NCBI GenBank assembly: GCA_003162475.1
Contig: PMOI01000012.1
Span: forward strand, 195,739 to 259,738
Direction: 5' to 3'
From: Acidimicrobiaceae bacterium
GTDB lineage: Bacteria; Actinomycetota; Acidimicrobiia; Acidimicrobiales; RAAP-2
Length of the DNA: 64,000 nt
The translations under genes and the position numbers were made by a program. Each line of letters opens with the position of its first letter. Within the stretch, counting starts at the first letter, position 1. Of this stretch, positions 16,682 to 24,964 are shown one piece after another. The notes under the pieces were generated by a model that saw only the letters and a list, made by a program, of their open reading frames with translations, ran no database searches and was not told the DNA's origin.

Positions 16682-17413
16682 ATGATTGTTGTTGAAGGAA
16701 AGTCGATTTACACCGAGCCGTATGAGTTGGTGGACCCAACTCATACGGCTCTGGTGTTGGTTGACATGCAGAGAGACTTTGCCGAACCGGACGGTGCATT
16801 TGGTCAATTGGGCGTGGACCTTTCCGCGTACGGCCAACTTCGGACGAATCTTTCGGGACTTCTCGAGTCCGCTCGCTCGGCGCAGGTCATGGTGGTGCAC
16901 ATTCAGATGACGACGTTGCCACGGCGCATGAGCGATTCTCCAGCGCAGATCCGGTTCAACATGCGTATGCACGAAAGTTTCCGTCGAAGTGGGCCGCCGC
17001 TTCGTTACACCGTGGTCGGAAGCGTCGGGCACCAGTTCCTCGAAGAGTTCGGTCCCCGAGAAGGCGAATTCGTTGTGCAAAAGTCTCGCTCAAGTGCGTT
17101 TTGGGGAACGAATCTCGATCAGCTCTTGGAGAGCAACGGAGTCACGTCGGTCGTCGTCACCGGACTGACAACGGAGGGCTGTGTTGAATCGACGGCCCGC
17201 GACGCGCAGTTCAACGACTACTTCGTCGTCATCGCGCCTGAGTGCGTGGCCAGTGACGACCCCGCCCAGCACGACGCCTCCATGTTGTTGATGAGGAATC
17301 GCTTCGACATCATTTCGCAGGCGGATATCGAATCCGTTTGGTTGAAGTCGCGCCCTCAACGCGCCAACTCGCCGGAGCGACACCACACCATTTCGACGTC
17401 CGGGGCGCAGTGA
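16682..17413 (+). CDS. Isochorismatase-family cysteine hydrolase
   Basis: A 243-residue protein of the isochorismatase-like (cysteine hydrolase) fold. The catalytic triad is visible: Asp in LVLVDMQRDF, Lys in VVQKSRSSAF, and Cys in TTEGCVESTAR. Relatives hydrolyse amides, ureido compounds (N-carbamoylsarcosine, biuret, ureidoacrylate) or nicotinamide. In this cluster an amide or carbamoyl hydrolase role is more likely than isochorismate cleavage. Its stop overlaps the next SDR start (ATGA). The first codons contain a perfect 16-bp inverted repeat. The C-terminal tail of about 20 residues is polar and unlike the family core. Confidence 0.8.
   Translation: MIVVEGKSIYTEPYELVDPTHTALVLVDMQRDFAEPDGAFGQLGVDLSAYGQLRTNLSGLLESARSAQVMVVHIQMTTLPRRMSDSPAQIRFNMRMHESFRRSGPPLRYTVVGSVGHQFLEEFGPREGEFVVQKSRSSAFWGTNLDQLLESNGVTSVVVTGLTTEGCVESTARDAQFNDYFVVIAPECVASDDPAQHDASMLLMRNRFDIISQADIESVWLKSRPQRANSPERHHTISTSGAQ
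16715..16751 (+). repeat. Perfect 16-bp inverted repeat inside coding sequence
   Basis: GAGCCGTATGAGTTGG (16715-16730) and CCAACTCATACGGCTC (16736-16751) are exact reverse complements around a 5-base loop (TGGAC). It lies 33 bp after the start codon of the isochorismatase-family gene. Such a stem would form a strong mRNA hairpin. No T tract follows, so it is not an ordinary terminator. Confidence 0.85.
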
Positions 17414-18171
17414 TGACCGACGGAGGAAAGTTGGACGGGCGGTTCGCCGTGGTCACGGGTGGCGCGTCGGGAATTGGTGCCGCCATCGCAATTGCGTTTG
17501 CCCGCGAAGGAGCCGCGGTGGCGCTCGTGGACCAAGCGACTCGCGAAGACGCCGCCGACGTGATGGAAGCGGTACGCGAGTACGGTCACGAGGTCTTCTT
17601 CCACCAGACGGACGTCTCATCGGCTGACGAAGTCGAATCGATGGCGGGCGCGGTGCTCGCGAAATTCGGCCAGGTTGACGTATTAGTGAACTGCGCTGGC
17701 ATCTTTACCGAACGACGAGTCGAGAACATGCCCATCGAGGACTGGGATCGAGTACTCAACGTCAACCTCCGTGGGACGTTCCTCTGCACGCGATTCCTTC
17801 TCAATCAGATGCTCGAGCGCGGATGGGGGCGGATCATCAACATCGCGTCGCAGCTGGGCCAGATCGGTGGCGTCGAAGCCGCTCACTACTCCGCCAGTAA
17901 GGCCGGCGTGATCGGATTCACGAAGTCACTCGCTCGAGAGGTCGGGGCGAGGGGCGTACTCGTGAACGCCATCGCACCCGGTCCGATCGAAACGCCGATG
18001 TTGGCGGGCGAGACCGAGCAGTGGCGCTCGAGGAAACTCCAAGAGCTACCGATTGGCCGCTTCGGCACCGTGAACGAAGTAACGCCGACGGCAGTGTTGC
18101 TCGCCTCCGACGAAGGTTCGTACTATTTGGGTCAGACGTTGGGACCGAACGGTGGGGACGTGATGCTGTGA
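17413..18171 (+). CDS. SDR family oxidoreductase
   Basis: A classical short-chain dehydrogenase of 252 residues from ATG 17413, the start that overlaps the previous stop and gives a normal N-terminus; an in-frame TTG at 17338 would add 25 residues. It carries TGGASGIG, the NCAG motif, and the active-site pair in HYSASKAG. An aspartate after the second strand (ALVDQ) suggests NAD(H). Role in the cluster is probably oxidation of a hydroxyl or reduction of a carbonyl on the imported substrate or its gamma-glutamyl derivative. It is the first of two SDRs here, and the two are not close copies. Confidence 0.83.
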   Translation: MTDGGKLDGRFAVVTGGASGIGAAIAIAFAREGAAVALVDQATREDAADVMEAVREYGHEVFFHQTDVSSADEVESMAGAVLAKFGQVDVLVNCAGIFTERRVENMPIEDWDRVLNVNLRGTFLCTRFLLNQMLERGWGRIINIASQLGQIGGVEAAHYSASKAGVIGFTKSLAREVGARGVLVNAIAPGPIETPMLAGETEQWRSRKLQELPIGRFGTVNEVTPTAVLLASDEGSYYLGQTLGPNGGDVML

Positions 18172-18217
18172 GGTGGCGAACCGAAGACTTGCGGAAAAGT
18201 TCAATGGACGCCACGTC

Positions 18218-19576
18218 ATGACGAGCCAAGAGATAATCGAAGCGGCCAAAGCCGCGGGCGTAGAGCTCGTCCGCTTTGAGTACTGTGACGCCAGCGGTGT
18301 CGCGAGGACCAAGACCGTGCACGTCTCACAGTTGGCGCACAAACTCGTCGAAGGCGTGGGACTGACGCGCGCGCAGATGTCGATCAACATGCTTGAGGAC
18401 GTCATTCCGATTGCCGGCATGGAGGCGGTGGGCGAGATTCGCCTGGTGCCCGATCTCGACACCTTCAGCGTCTTGCCGTGGGTACCCGCAAGCGCGTCGA
18501 TCTTGTGCGATCAGTTAGGCCACGATCGATTGAACTGGGGGGCCTGTCCTCGTTCGTTCCTAAAAGAAATGATCGCTCGAGCGGCGAAGCACGGCATCGT
18601 CGTGCAGGCTTCGTTCGAGAACGAGTACTACGTGGCGAGTTACGACAACGGAGAGTTCGTGCCGTTTGACTTTCCCGGTCACGCGCCGGTGTACAGCCCG
18701 ATTGGCCACGATATGGTGGCCGACTTGATGATCGAGACGATCCTCGCGCTGCAGTCCCAGGGCATGATCATCGAGCAAGCGATCAACGAATACGGTGCTG
18801 GCCAGCAAGAGATTGCGATTCGTTACAGTGACGCCCTTCGCTGTGCTGACAACCAGATGAAGTTCCGTGACACGGTTCGAGGAGTCGCGCTTCGTCACGA
18901 TCTCTTCGCGAGTTTCGCGCCGAAGCCCTTTCCCGACGAGATCGGAAGCGGAGCACACATTCACTTCAGTCTCTGGGACGTTCAAGGTGAGCGCAACCTG
19001 CTCTACGACGCGAACGCCGATCACTGCCTTTCCAGTCTCGGTCGACACTTCATCGCGGGAGTGACCGAGCACCTTCCGGCGCTGGTGGCTTTGACCGCGC
19101 CAAGTTACAACTCGTATCGCCGACTGCAGCCGAACGCGTGGTCATCGGCGACCACCGCCTGGGGTTTTGACAACAAGGAAGCGGCGCTGCGCGTGACCTC
19201 GCCGTTCTTCGAACGTGAAGAGCAAAGTTTTAACATCGAGTTCAAGCCTTCGGACGCGAGCGCGAACCCGTACCTCTCACTTGGAGGACTTATCGCTTGT
19301 GGACTGGACGGCATCGAGCGTGAACTTGACCCTGGTGAACCCAGTCAGCGTAATCCCGTCGACCTGACGCCAGAGGAACTGGAACAAGGAAACGTTCGAC
19401 CGCTGCCCACGTCGATGTCGAACGCTCTCGACGAGTTCGAGAAGGATGAACTCTTGAAGGATGCCTTCGGGGACCTTCTCTTTCGCTGTTACCTAGGGGT
19501 GCGGCGAGCAGAGGACGCAACCTTCTCGGCCAACGACGAGGCCTTCGAAATCCTCAATCACTTTTACCGGTTCTAA
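18218..19576 (+). CDS. Glutamine synthetase-like ligase, FluG-C/GlnA-like
   Basis: A 452-residue glutamine-synthetase fold protein when started at ATG 18218; GTG 18173, directly behind the SDR stop, would add 15 residues. It has a beta-Grasp N-terminus (ELVRFEYCDASGVARTK), the metal/glutamate segment NEYGAGQQEIAIRY, the GSGAHIHFSLWD histidine region, and NSYRRLQPNAWS near the substrate loop. It likely makes a gamma-glutamyl amide from glutamate, ATP and an amine. The next gene is a FluG-type amidohydrolase; in fungal FluG the two modules are one protein. This is the second such ligase in the window and is clearly distinct from the one at 6683-8050. Confidence 0.8.
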   Translation: MTSQEIIEAAKAAGVELVRFEYCDASGVARTKTVHVSQLAHKLVEGVGLTRAQMSINMLEDVIPIAGMEAVGEIRLVPDLDTFSVLPWVPASASILCDQLGHDRLNWGACPRSFLKEMIARAAKHGIVVQASFENEYYVASYDNGEFVPFDFPGHAPVYSPIGHDMVADLMIETILALQSQGMIIEQAINEYGAGQQEIAIRYSDALRCADNQMKFRDTVRGVALRHDLFASFAPKPFPDEIGSGAHIHFSLWDVQGERNLLYDANADHCLSSLGRHFIAGVTEHLPALVALTAPSYNSYRRLQPNAWSSATTAWGFDNKEAALRVTSPFFEREEQSFNIEFKPSDASANPYLSLGGLIACGLDGIERELDPGEPSQRNPVDLTPEELEQGNVRPLPTSMSNALDEFEKDELLKDAFGDLLFRCYLGVRRAEDATFSANDEAFEILNHFYRF

Positions 19577-19578
19577 CG

Positions 19579-20745
19579 GTGTCTACTGCTCTGGATTCGT
19601 TCGACCTATCTGAGATCGCCATCGTCGATAATCACTGTCACCCAGTGGAACGCGAACAGGCGCATCGAGACGTCGTGGCGTGGCGACGATACTTCACCGA
19701 GTCCGAGGACGCCGGGCCAGAGAATCACCTCGTCACCGAAAGTGCGTACTACCAACGGCTCCTTCGCGCCATGGCCGAGTACTACGACGTCGAAGTCGAT
19801 GAGTCCAGCGTGCTCGCGGTCCGTGCGGCCTTAAGTACACCTGAGTTAGTGCAGCGTCTCTTCGCGGAGGCGTCGATCAGTGGGGTCGTCGTGGATTTGG
19901 GATACCCGTCTCCAGAGATGAGTTTCTCGCGAGACGAGTTCGTGGGGGCGACCAACACGGACTACGGCGGTCTGTTGCGACTCGAACTGTTGTTCCAACA
20001 GCGCCTCAGCGAGTTGACGACGCTGAATGACGTGCAGGAGAAGATCCGTGATGACTTGACGGATCTTCGCGCTTCTGGCTACGTAGGACTCAAGTCCATC
20101 GCGGGTTACCGCACGGGCCTTGCTATCGAGCGGTGGTCTACAGAGGATGTCGCGTCGTCGTTCGCCGACGCCCAGCGAGAGGTCCGAGCAACAGGATCGG
20201 TTCGATTAGGCCATAAACCCCTTTTGGACTCTCTCTTGCACGTGGCTTTGGCGCAAGCGACGCTCGACGAACTTCCGGTCCAGTTCCACGTGGGCTACGG
20301 CGACCATGATGTCGATCTGCGCACGGCGTCGCCCCTGCTCCTTCGTTCGTTGATGGAAGACCCCGCCTACGCCGCGTTACCCATTGTTCTGCTGCATGGT
20401 TGCTGGCCCTACTTTCGAGAGGGAGCGTTTCTCGCCTCGATATACCCAAGGGTCTTTCTCGACGTCTCGTACGGCATTCCTTTTCTCGGTGCTCTGGAAC
20501 TTAGGAGCATCACGCAAGCGGTCCTTGGAACGGCCCCCTTTGGGAAGATCATGTACAGCTCCGACGGAGCCCGGGTACCCGAGATCTTCTGGCTCTCCGC
20601 GTTCGACGGCCGTCGGATTCTCTCCTCAGTGCTCGGTGAGATGGTCGGAGAGGGCGACCTCGGGGCATCGAACGTGCTGAACGTCGCTGAACAGATTCTC
20701 GCCACCAACGCGCAGCGCCTCTACGGCCTGGGTTCGATTCGCTAG
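19579..20745 (+). CDS. FluG-type amidohydrolase (amidohydrolase 2 family)
   Basis: A 388-residue metal-dependent hydrolase of the amidohydrolase superfamily. Metal-site motifs are DNHCHP near residue 17-22, FHVGYGDHD, LLHGCWPY and YSSDG toward the end. It resembles the N-terminal half of fungal FluG, which is followed there by a glutamine-synthetase half; here the synthetase is the gene immediately upstream, 2 bp away. The start is GTG at 19579. It probably cleaves an amide or C-N bond of a cluster intermediate; the actual substrate is unknown. Confidence 0.78.
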   Translation: MSTALDSFDLSEIAIVDNHCHPVEREQAHRDVVAWRRYFTESEDAGPENHLVTESAYYQRLLRAMAEYYDVEVDESSVLAVRAALSTPELVQRLFAEASISGVVVDLGYPSPEMSFSRDEFVGATNTDYGGLLRLELLFQQRLSELTTLNDVQEKIRDDLTDLRASGYVGLKSIAGYRTGLAIERWSTEDVASSFADAQREVRATGSVRLGHKPLLDSLLHVALAQATLDELPVQFHVGYGDHDVDLRTASPLLLRSLMEDPAYAALPIVLLHGCWPYFREGAFLASIYPRVFLDVSYGIPFLGALELRSITQAVLGTAPFGKIMYSSDGARVPEIFWLSAFDGRRILSSVLGEMVGEGDLGASNVLNVAEQILATNAQRLYGLGSIR

Positions 20746-20755
20746 GAAGATCGCT

Positions 20756-21523
20756 ATGGAATACCTCACTGGTCGTCGAGCGCTCGTCACCGGAGCGGGC
20801 GGAGCTATTGGTCGCGCCACGAGCCTCACGTTCGCGCGCGAAGGCTGTCGCGTCGCGGCCCTGGACATCTCGCGCGACGCGGTTCTAGAGACGGTTGGAT
20901 TGATCGAGGAGGCCGGTGGAGAAGCTGTCGCCATCGTGGCCGACGTCGCGGATGAAGCTCAAGTTCACGCAGCCGTCAACACCGCCGTCGAGGCGCTAGG
21001 AGGTCTTGACGCGATTTTCAACAACGCTGGGATAATGCCCCACCAAGACGGGTCCCTCCTCGAAGCGGACGCGGACCTTTGGGACCTCATTTTCAACGTC
21101 AACGTTCGGGGCACCGTCAACGTCTCGAAGTGGGCAACGCCCCACGTGGTGTCAGCGGGAGGTGGTTCGATCCTCAACATGTCGTCGTTCTTGGCGTACC
21201 TCGGCTGTTCGAATCCCCAAGACGCCTACACGGCGAGCAAGGGAGCGATTGCCGCGATGACGAGGGCTCTCGCGGTACAACTGGGCCCCCAGCACGTGCG
21301 AGTGAACGCGCTCGCCCCGGGGCCGATCTCGACACCGCACGTCGAGGCTTTTTTCTCCGAACCAGAAGAACGGGCGATCCGATTGGCCCGCTACCCACTT
21401 GGACGATTTGGATCGGTTCAGGACGTCGCGGAGTTAGCGTGTTTTCTGTCGTCTGATGCTTCGTCGTGGATCACGGGTCAAGTCGTGGTGATCGACGGCG
21501 GAGCGTCGGTTAACTATGTGTAA
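20756..21523 (+). CDS. SDR family oxidoreductase
   Basis: A classical SDR of 255 residues. The cofactor loop is TGAGGAIG, the structural motif NNAG, and the active site is DAYTASKGA with the catalytic Tyr and Lys; the serine lies in NMSSFLAYLG. An aspartate in AALDIS favours NAD(H). It begins 10 bp after the amidohydrolase with AGGAAG upstream, so it belongs to the same transcript. It may act on a different step from the first SDR of the cluster. Substrate unknown. Confidence 0.83.
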   Translation: MEYLTGRRALVTGAGGAIGRATSLTFAREGCRVAALDISRDAVLETVGLIEEAGGEAVAIVADVADEAQVHAAVNTAVEALGGLDAIFNNAGIMPHQDGSLLEADADLWDLIFNVNVRGTVNVSKWATPHVVSAGGGSILNMSSFLAYLGCSNPQDAYTASKGAIAAMTRALAVQLGPQHVRVNALAPGPISTPHVEAFFSEPEERAIRLARYPLGRFGSVQDVAELACFLSSDASSWITGQVVVIDGGASVNYV

Positions 21524-21547
21524 GCGTGGAAAGAGAAGTGAAACCTG

Positions 21548-22303
21548 ATGTGTCGTTTGCTTGGCTTCGTCGCCCAGTCGCCCCGGTCGTTACGTGAACT
21601 CTTGGGCGATTCGTACGACTCGTTCGAACAGTTTTCCTGTGATCTTCACGACGACGGATGGGGGATCGCGTGGCTTGACGGATCGCAGATTCAAGTCCAG
21701 AAAGAGCCCGTGCCCGCGCACACGAGTGAGCGGTACCGCTCGCTCGCGGACCAGCCCTTCGAGGCCGCCCTTATTCACTATCGTTGGGCCACGCAGTCGC
21801 TCGAAGTCGAGTTCGGCAATACTCATCCCTTCAGAGCCGATACCGTCGCCTTCGCCCATAACGGATCCGTGTCACCCCCCAGTTCGCTCGACGATCTCAT
21901 CTCGGCGCCCTTCGGCGCTGATCTCGAAGGAACGACCGATTCCGAGCGTTACTTTCGAGCGGTCCTCAGCGCGTCGCGCGACACCACGCTTGAAGAGGGT
22001 CTGCGTCGCGCGATAACGGAGATCGCGGGGAGTTTGAACTACTCGAGTCTGAACGCGCTGATGTTGACGCCCGACGCACTGTACGCCGCGTGCTTCTTCT
22101 CGCCGACTTCGCTGTCGAACGATCTCCCGGAGGACTACTACGACATGCACTATCTCGCGAGCGAAGGGTCAGTCGTCGTCGCCTCGAGTGGATGGGACCA
22201 CGGTGACTGGACCCCGCTCGTCAACGGGAGCTTGTTGCGTATCACGCGGGCCACCGGTGAAGTCAACGTCTCGCCCCTTTCGACGAGTGTTCCCTCGACA
22301 TGA
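21548..22303 (+). CDS. Class II glutamine amidotransferase-like hydrolase (EgtC/YafJ type)
   Basis: A 251-residue Ntn-type glutaminase domain. The nucleophile is Cys2 (MCRLLGF), exposed after removal of the initiator methionine. HDDGWGIAW and AHNGSV are the usual substrate-binding motifs. There is no synthetase domain, as in EgtC, which cleaves a gamma-glutamyl bond in ergothioneine synthesis. With a gamma-glutamyl ligase three genes upstream, removing glutamate from the processed intermediate is an attractive role. The start has only a weak ribosome-binding site; the stop overlaps the GntR start (ATGA). Confidence 0.82.
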   Translation: MCRLLGFVAQSPRSLRELLGDSYDSFEQFSCDLHDDGWGIAWLDGSQIQVQKEPVPAHTSERYRSLADQPFEAALIHYRWATQSLEVEFGNTHPFRADTVAFAHNGSVSPPSSLDDLISAPFGADLEGTTDSERYFRAVLSASRDTTLEEGLRRAITEIAGSLNYSSLNALMLTPDALYAACFFSPTSLSNDLPEDYYDMHYLASEGSVVVASSGWDHGDWTPLVNGSLLRITRATGEVNVSPLSTSVPST

Positions 22304-22968
22304 GCACAGGGGCCGCGTCAAATCTCGTGCCGCTGAGGGCGAGCGACGTCGCGTACGAACGACTGCGCGAGATGATTCTCGATCTGCGCCTCGCTCCAGG
22401 CGAGGTCCTCAACGAGCTCTCCCTTTCGAGCATGATTGGCATCGGTCGCATGCCCGTTCGTGAGGCGCTCCAACGACTTTCGAGCGACCGATTCGTCGTG
22501 GCGCTGCCGCGTCGAGGGACGGTCGTGTCCTCGATGACGATGGTGGACGTCGCTCACCTCTACGAAGCCCGTGAGGCCGTGGAGTGCGGCATTGCGCGCG
22601 TCGTCGTACGACGTATCACCGATGATCAGATTCGTGAACTTCGAACGCTGGTCGAACGAGCCGACGAGGCACGTGGCGTCTTTGACGCCGAGCGTTTTCT
22701 CCTCGATGACCTGCGGATACACCGGTTCGTCATCGGCATGATGGACAACGCACTTTTGCACGACGCGGCGGACTCGCTCCTTCTTCATAACTTGAGATTT
22801 TGGCGGAGTTTCTTCCAGTCGCGGCTCCCCCAAGGTGACACCATGTTGAGTCACCGTGACCTGCTCATGGCGTTCGAAAATCGCGACGGTGACGCCGCCG
22901 AGGAGGCGACCCGCGCCCATATCGAAGGTGCTCGTCAACTGTTGGTCACACTCTTTGACGGGAACTAG
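22300..22968 (+). CDS. GntR-family regulator, FadR subfamily
   Basis: A 222-residue regulator with an N-terminal winged helix (AYERLREMILDLRLAPGEVL, then MPVREALQRL) and an all-helical FCD effector domain. Effector-domain residues of the metal-binding type are present (DDLRIHRFV and two later histidines in SHRDLL and RAHIEGA). It likely controls the cluster by binding the TGGTAT/ATACCA palindrome at 15088-15108. The ATG overlaps the upstream amidotransferase stop, so it is translated with the catabolic genes. The effector is probably a pathway organic acid. Confidence 0.85.
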   Translation: MSTGAASNLVPLRASDVAYERLREMILDLRLAPGEVLNELSLSSMIGIGRMPVREALQRLSSDRFVVALPRRGTVVSSMTMVDVAHLYEAREAVECGIARVVVRRITDDQIRELRTLVERADEARGVFDAERFLLDDLRIHRFVIGMMDNALLHDAADSLLLHNLRFWRSFFQSRLPQGDTMLSHRDLLMAFENRDGDAAEEATRAHIEGARQLLVTLFDGN

Positions 22969-23011
22969 TTCGTTCACTCGTAACGTGTGATTGGCTGAGA
23001 GAAAAGGTGTC

Positions 23012-24295
23012 GTGACAGACGAGGGATTAACGATTAGTGACGTGCTGTGCACGCCGGGTCAGTCGGGCTTCTTCTTTGACGACCAGATGGCCATTCGCGC
23101 CGGTGCGTCCCATGAGGGATTCGATTACCAGGGTGCACCCCAGACGGAGGGCTTCTCGCGGATTCGCCAGCCCGGTGAGTCGGTCTCGGTCATGTTGTTG
23201 CTGAGTGACGGGGAGGTCGCCGTGGGCGACTGCGTGACCGTTCAGTATCCCGGGGCCGGAGGGCGCGACCCACTCTTTCGCTCGAAAGACGTCATCGCCA
23301 CGATCGACGCTCACGTTCGGCCGCTGCTGGTCGGTGCGTCGCTCGACAACTTTCGTGCCTTGGCGAAACGGGTTGACGAACTCTTGATTGAAGGAAGGTC
23401 GATGCCTTCGGCCATTCGATACGGCGTGACGCAAGCGGTCTTAGACGGGGTCGCGCGATCGAAGAAGCTCACGATGGCCGAAGTCATTCGCGACGAGTAC
23501 GACACCGGCGTGGTGATCGCCCCGGTGGCGATGTTCGCTCAATCGGGCGATGACCGCTACGCCAACGTTGAGAAGATGATCCTCAAAGAAGTTGACGTAA
23601 TGCCCCACGGCCTCATCAATGACGCGGCGACGAAGGTTGGACACAACGGGGAGATCTTTCGTGATTTCGTCCAGTGGGTTCACGATCGAATACTGGCGCT
23701 TCGAACACGATCCGACTACGCGCCGCTCTTACACTTCGACTGTTACGGCACGATCGGCGAAGTGTTCCACGGCGATCCAACGGCGATCGCCTCATACTTG
23801 GCCGAACTCGCCGAGGTGGCCGCGCCCTTCCAGCTTCGCCTCGAGCACCCTCTCGACGCCGGCAACCGAGAGGCTCAGATCGTGGCGATGGCCCAGCTTC
23901 GCCGTGAACTGAGGGAGCGATCCATCAACGTGCAACTTGTCGTTGACGAGTGGTGTAACACGATTGAGGACATCAAGGCGTTCGTCGCGGGCGAGTCGGC
24001 CGACGTGATCCACGTCAAGATGCCCGATCTGGGCGGTATCAACAACACGATCGAGGCCCTTTTGTACGTTCGAGCCCACGGACTTCGTGCGTACTGCGGA
24101 GGCAGTTGCACCGAAACTGACCAGTCGGCGCGGATAAGTGCCAACGTGGCGATGGCCTGCGGCGCCGACCAGGTCTTGGCCAAGCCCGGTATGGGCGTCG
24201 ACGAAGGCCTTCAAGTCGTCGGCAATGAGATGACCCGGGTGACGGCTCTCGTAGAGTTTCGTGAACGCTCTGGCGGATGGGCGAAGAACCCGTGA
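23012..24295 (+). CDS. mal: Methylaspartate ammonia-lyase
   Basis: An enolase-superfamily protein of 427 residues that matches 3-methylaspartate ammonia-lyase, which interconverts L-threo-3-methylaspartate with mesaconate and ammonia. The expected active-site set can be placed: His199 (MPHGLIND), Mg ligands Asp243 (HFDCYGTIG), Glu278 (RLEHPLDAGN) and Asp312 (VVDEWCNT), and base Lys336 (HVKMPDLGGI). The N-terminus DVLCTPGQSGFFFDDQ is also typical. GTG 23012, with GAGAGAAAAGG upstream, is preferred to TTG 22991, which lacks one. No glutamate mutase gene is near, so the source of methylaspartate is unclear; a related amino acid could be the real substrate. Confidence 0.87.
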   Translation: MTDEGLTISDVLCTPGQSGFFFDDQMAIRAGASHEGFDYQGAPQTEGFSRIRQPGESVSVMLLLSDGEVAVGDCVTVQYPGAGGRDPLFRSKDVIATIDAHVRPLLVGASLDNFRALAKRVDELLIEGRSMPSAIRYGVTQAVLDGVARSKKLTMAEVIRDEYDTGVVIAPVAMFAQSGDDRYANVEKMILKEVDVMPHGLINDAATKVGHNGEIFRDFVQWVHDRILALRTRSDYAPLLHFDCYGTIGEVFHGDPTAIASYLAELAEVAAPFQLRLEHPLDAGNREAQIVAMAQLRRELRERSINVQLVVDEWCNTIEDIKAFVAGESADVIHVKMPDLGGINNTIEALLYVRAHGLRAYCGGSCTETDQSARISANVAMACGADQVLAKPGMGVDEGLQVVGNEMTRVTALVEFRERSGGWAKNP

Positions 24296-24354
24296 GACAC
24301 GTCGTGACGGATCCACTCGGCAGACGGGCGACGACCACGTCCACCCGTTGAAAA

Positions 24355-24951
24355 TCAGCCGCCGGACACGTCTTTCAGTTCGGCGAGCGACTCGCGGATG
24401 AGGTGGGGAAAATCTCGTTGGTTGGCCTCGTTGATCCAACGTTCGAACGCGACCTTGAAGACGACGATCCCCGCCTCGGCCGCGAGAGTCGCGGCTAGAT
24501 CGTTGACACCGCGCTGGCGAAGTGCTTCGGCCATCGCCGAGGCGAGGGCGGCGAGTTTGATGAGCTCGCGCTCTTGGAGTTCGGCGTTCGCGGAAATGAC
24601 GGCCTGGCGCTGGAGGGCCCGTTCACGACGCTCTTGGAGGAGGGCGCCGGCAGATTCCAGGGCCGCGGCGATCGCGGCGATCGGCGTGGCGGAGTCTGGG
24701 GCGCTGGCGACAGAACTCACGAGGAGCTCCTTCAACGCCTCTGAACCCCAAAACAAGACTTCGCGTTTGTCCGCGAAGTGGCGGAAGAACGTTCGCTCGC
24801 TGAGTCCAGCTCGCTTGGCGATCTCCGCCACCGTGGTCTGTTCAAAACCGTGCTCGAGGTAGAGGCTCATTGCCGCCAGCTCGAGCCGTCCACGTGCGTT
24901 TGGCTCCCAGCGACCCATGCCCCGATCGTACTTGATGACAGTGTGTGACAT
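24355..24951 (-). CDS. TetR-family regulator
   Basis: A 198-residue regulator with the TetR helix-turn-helix (HGFEQTTVAEIAKRAGLSER followed by TFFRHFADKREVLF) at about residues 34-68 and a helical ligand domain with many alanines. It is divergent from an epimerase-like gene, with a 19-bp palindrome between them, and so probably represses that gene and itself. Ligand unknown. Confidence 0.85.
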   Translation of the reverse strand: MSHTVIKYDRGMGRWEPNARGRLELAAMSLYLEHGFEQTTVAEIAKRAGLSERTFFRHFADKREVLFWGSEALKELLVSSVASAPDSATPIAAIAAALESAGALLQERRERALQRQAVISANAELQERELIKLAALASAMAEALRQRGVNDLAATLAAEAGIVVFKVAFERWINEANQRDFPHLIRESLAELKDVSGG

Positions 24952-24964
24952 TACCTGCTACAGT

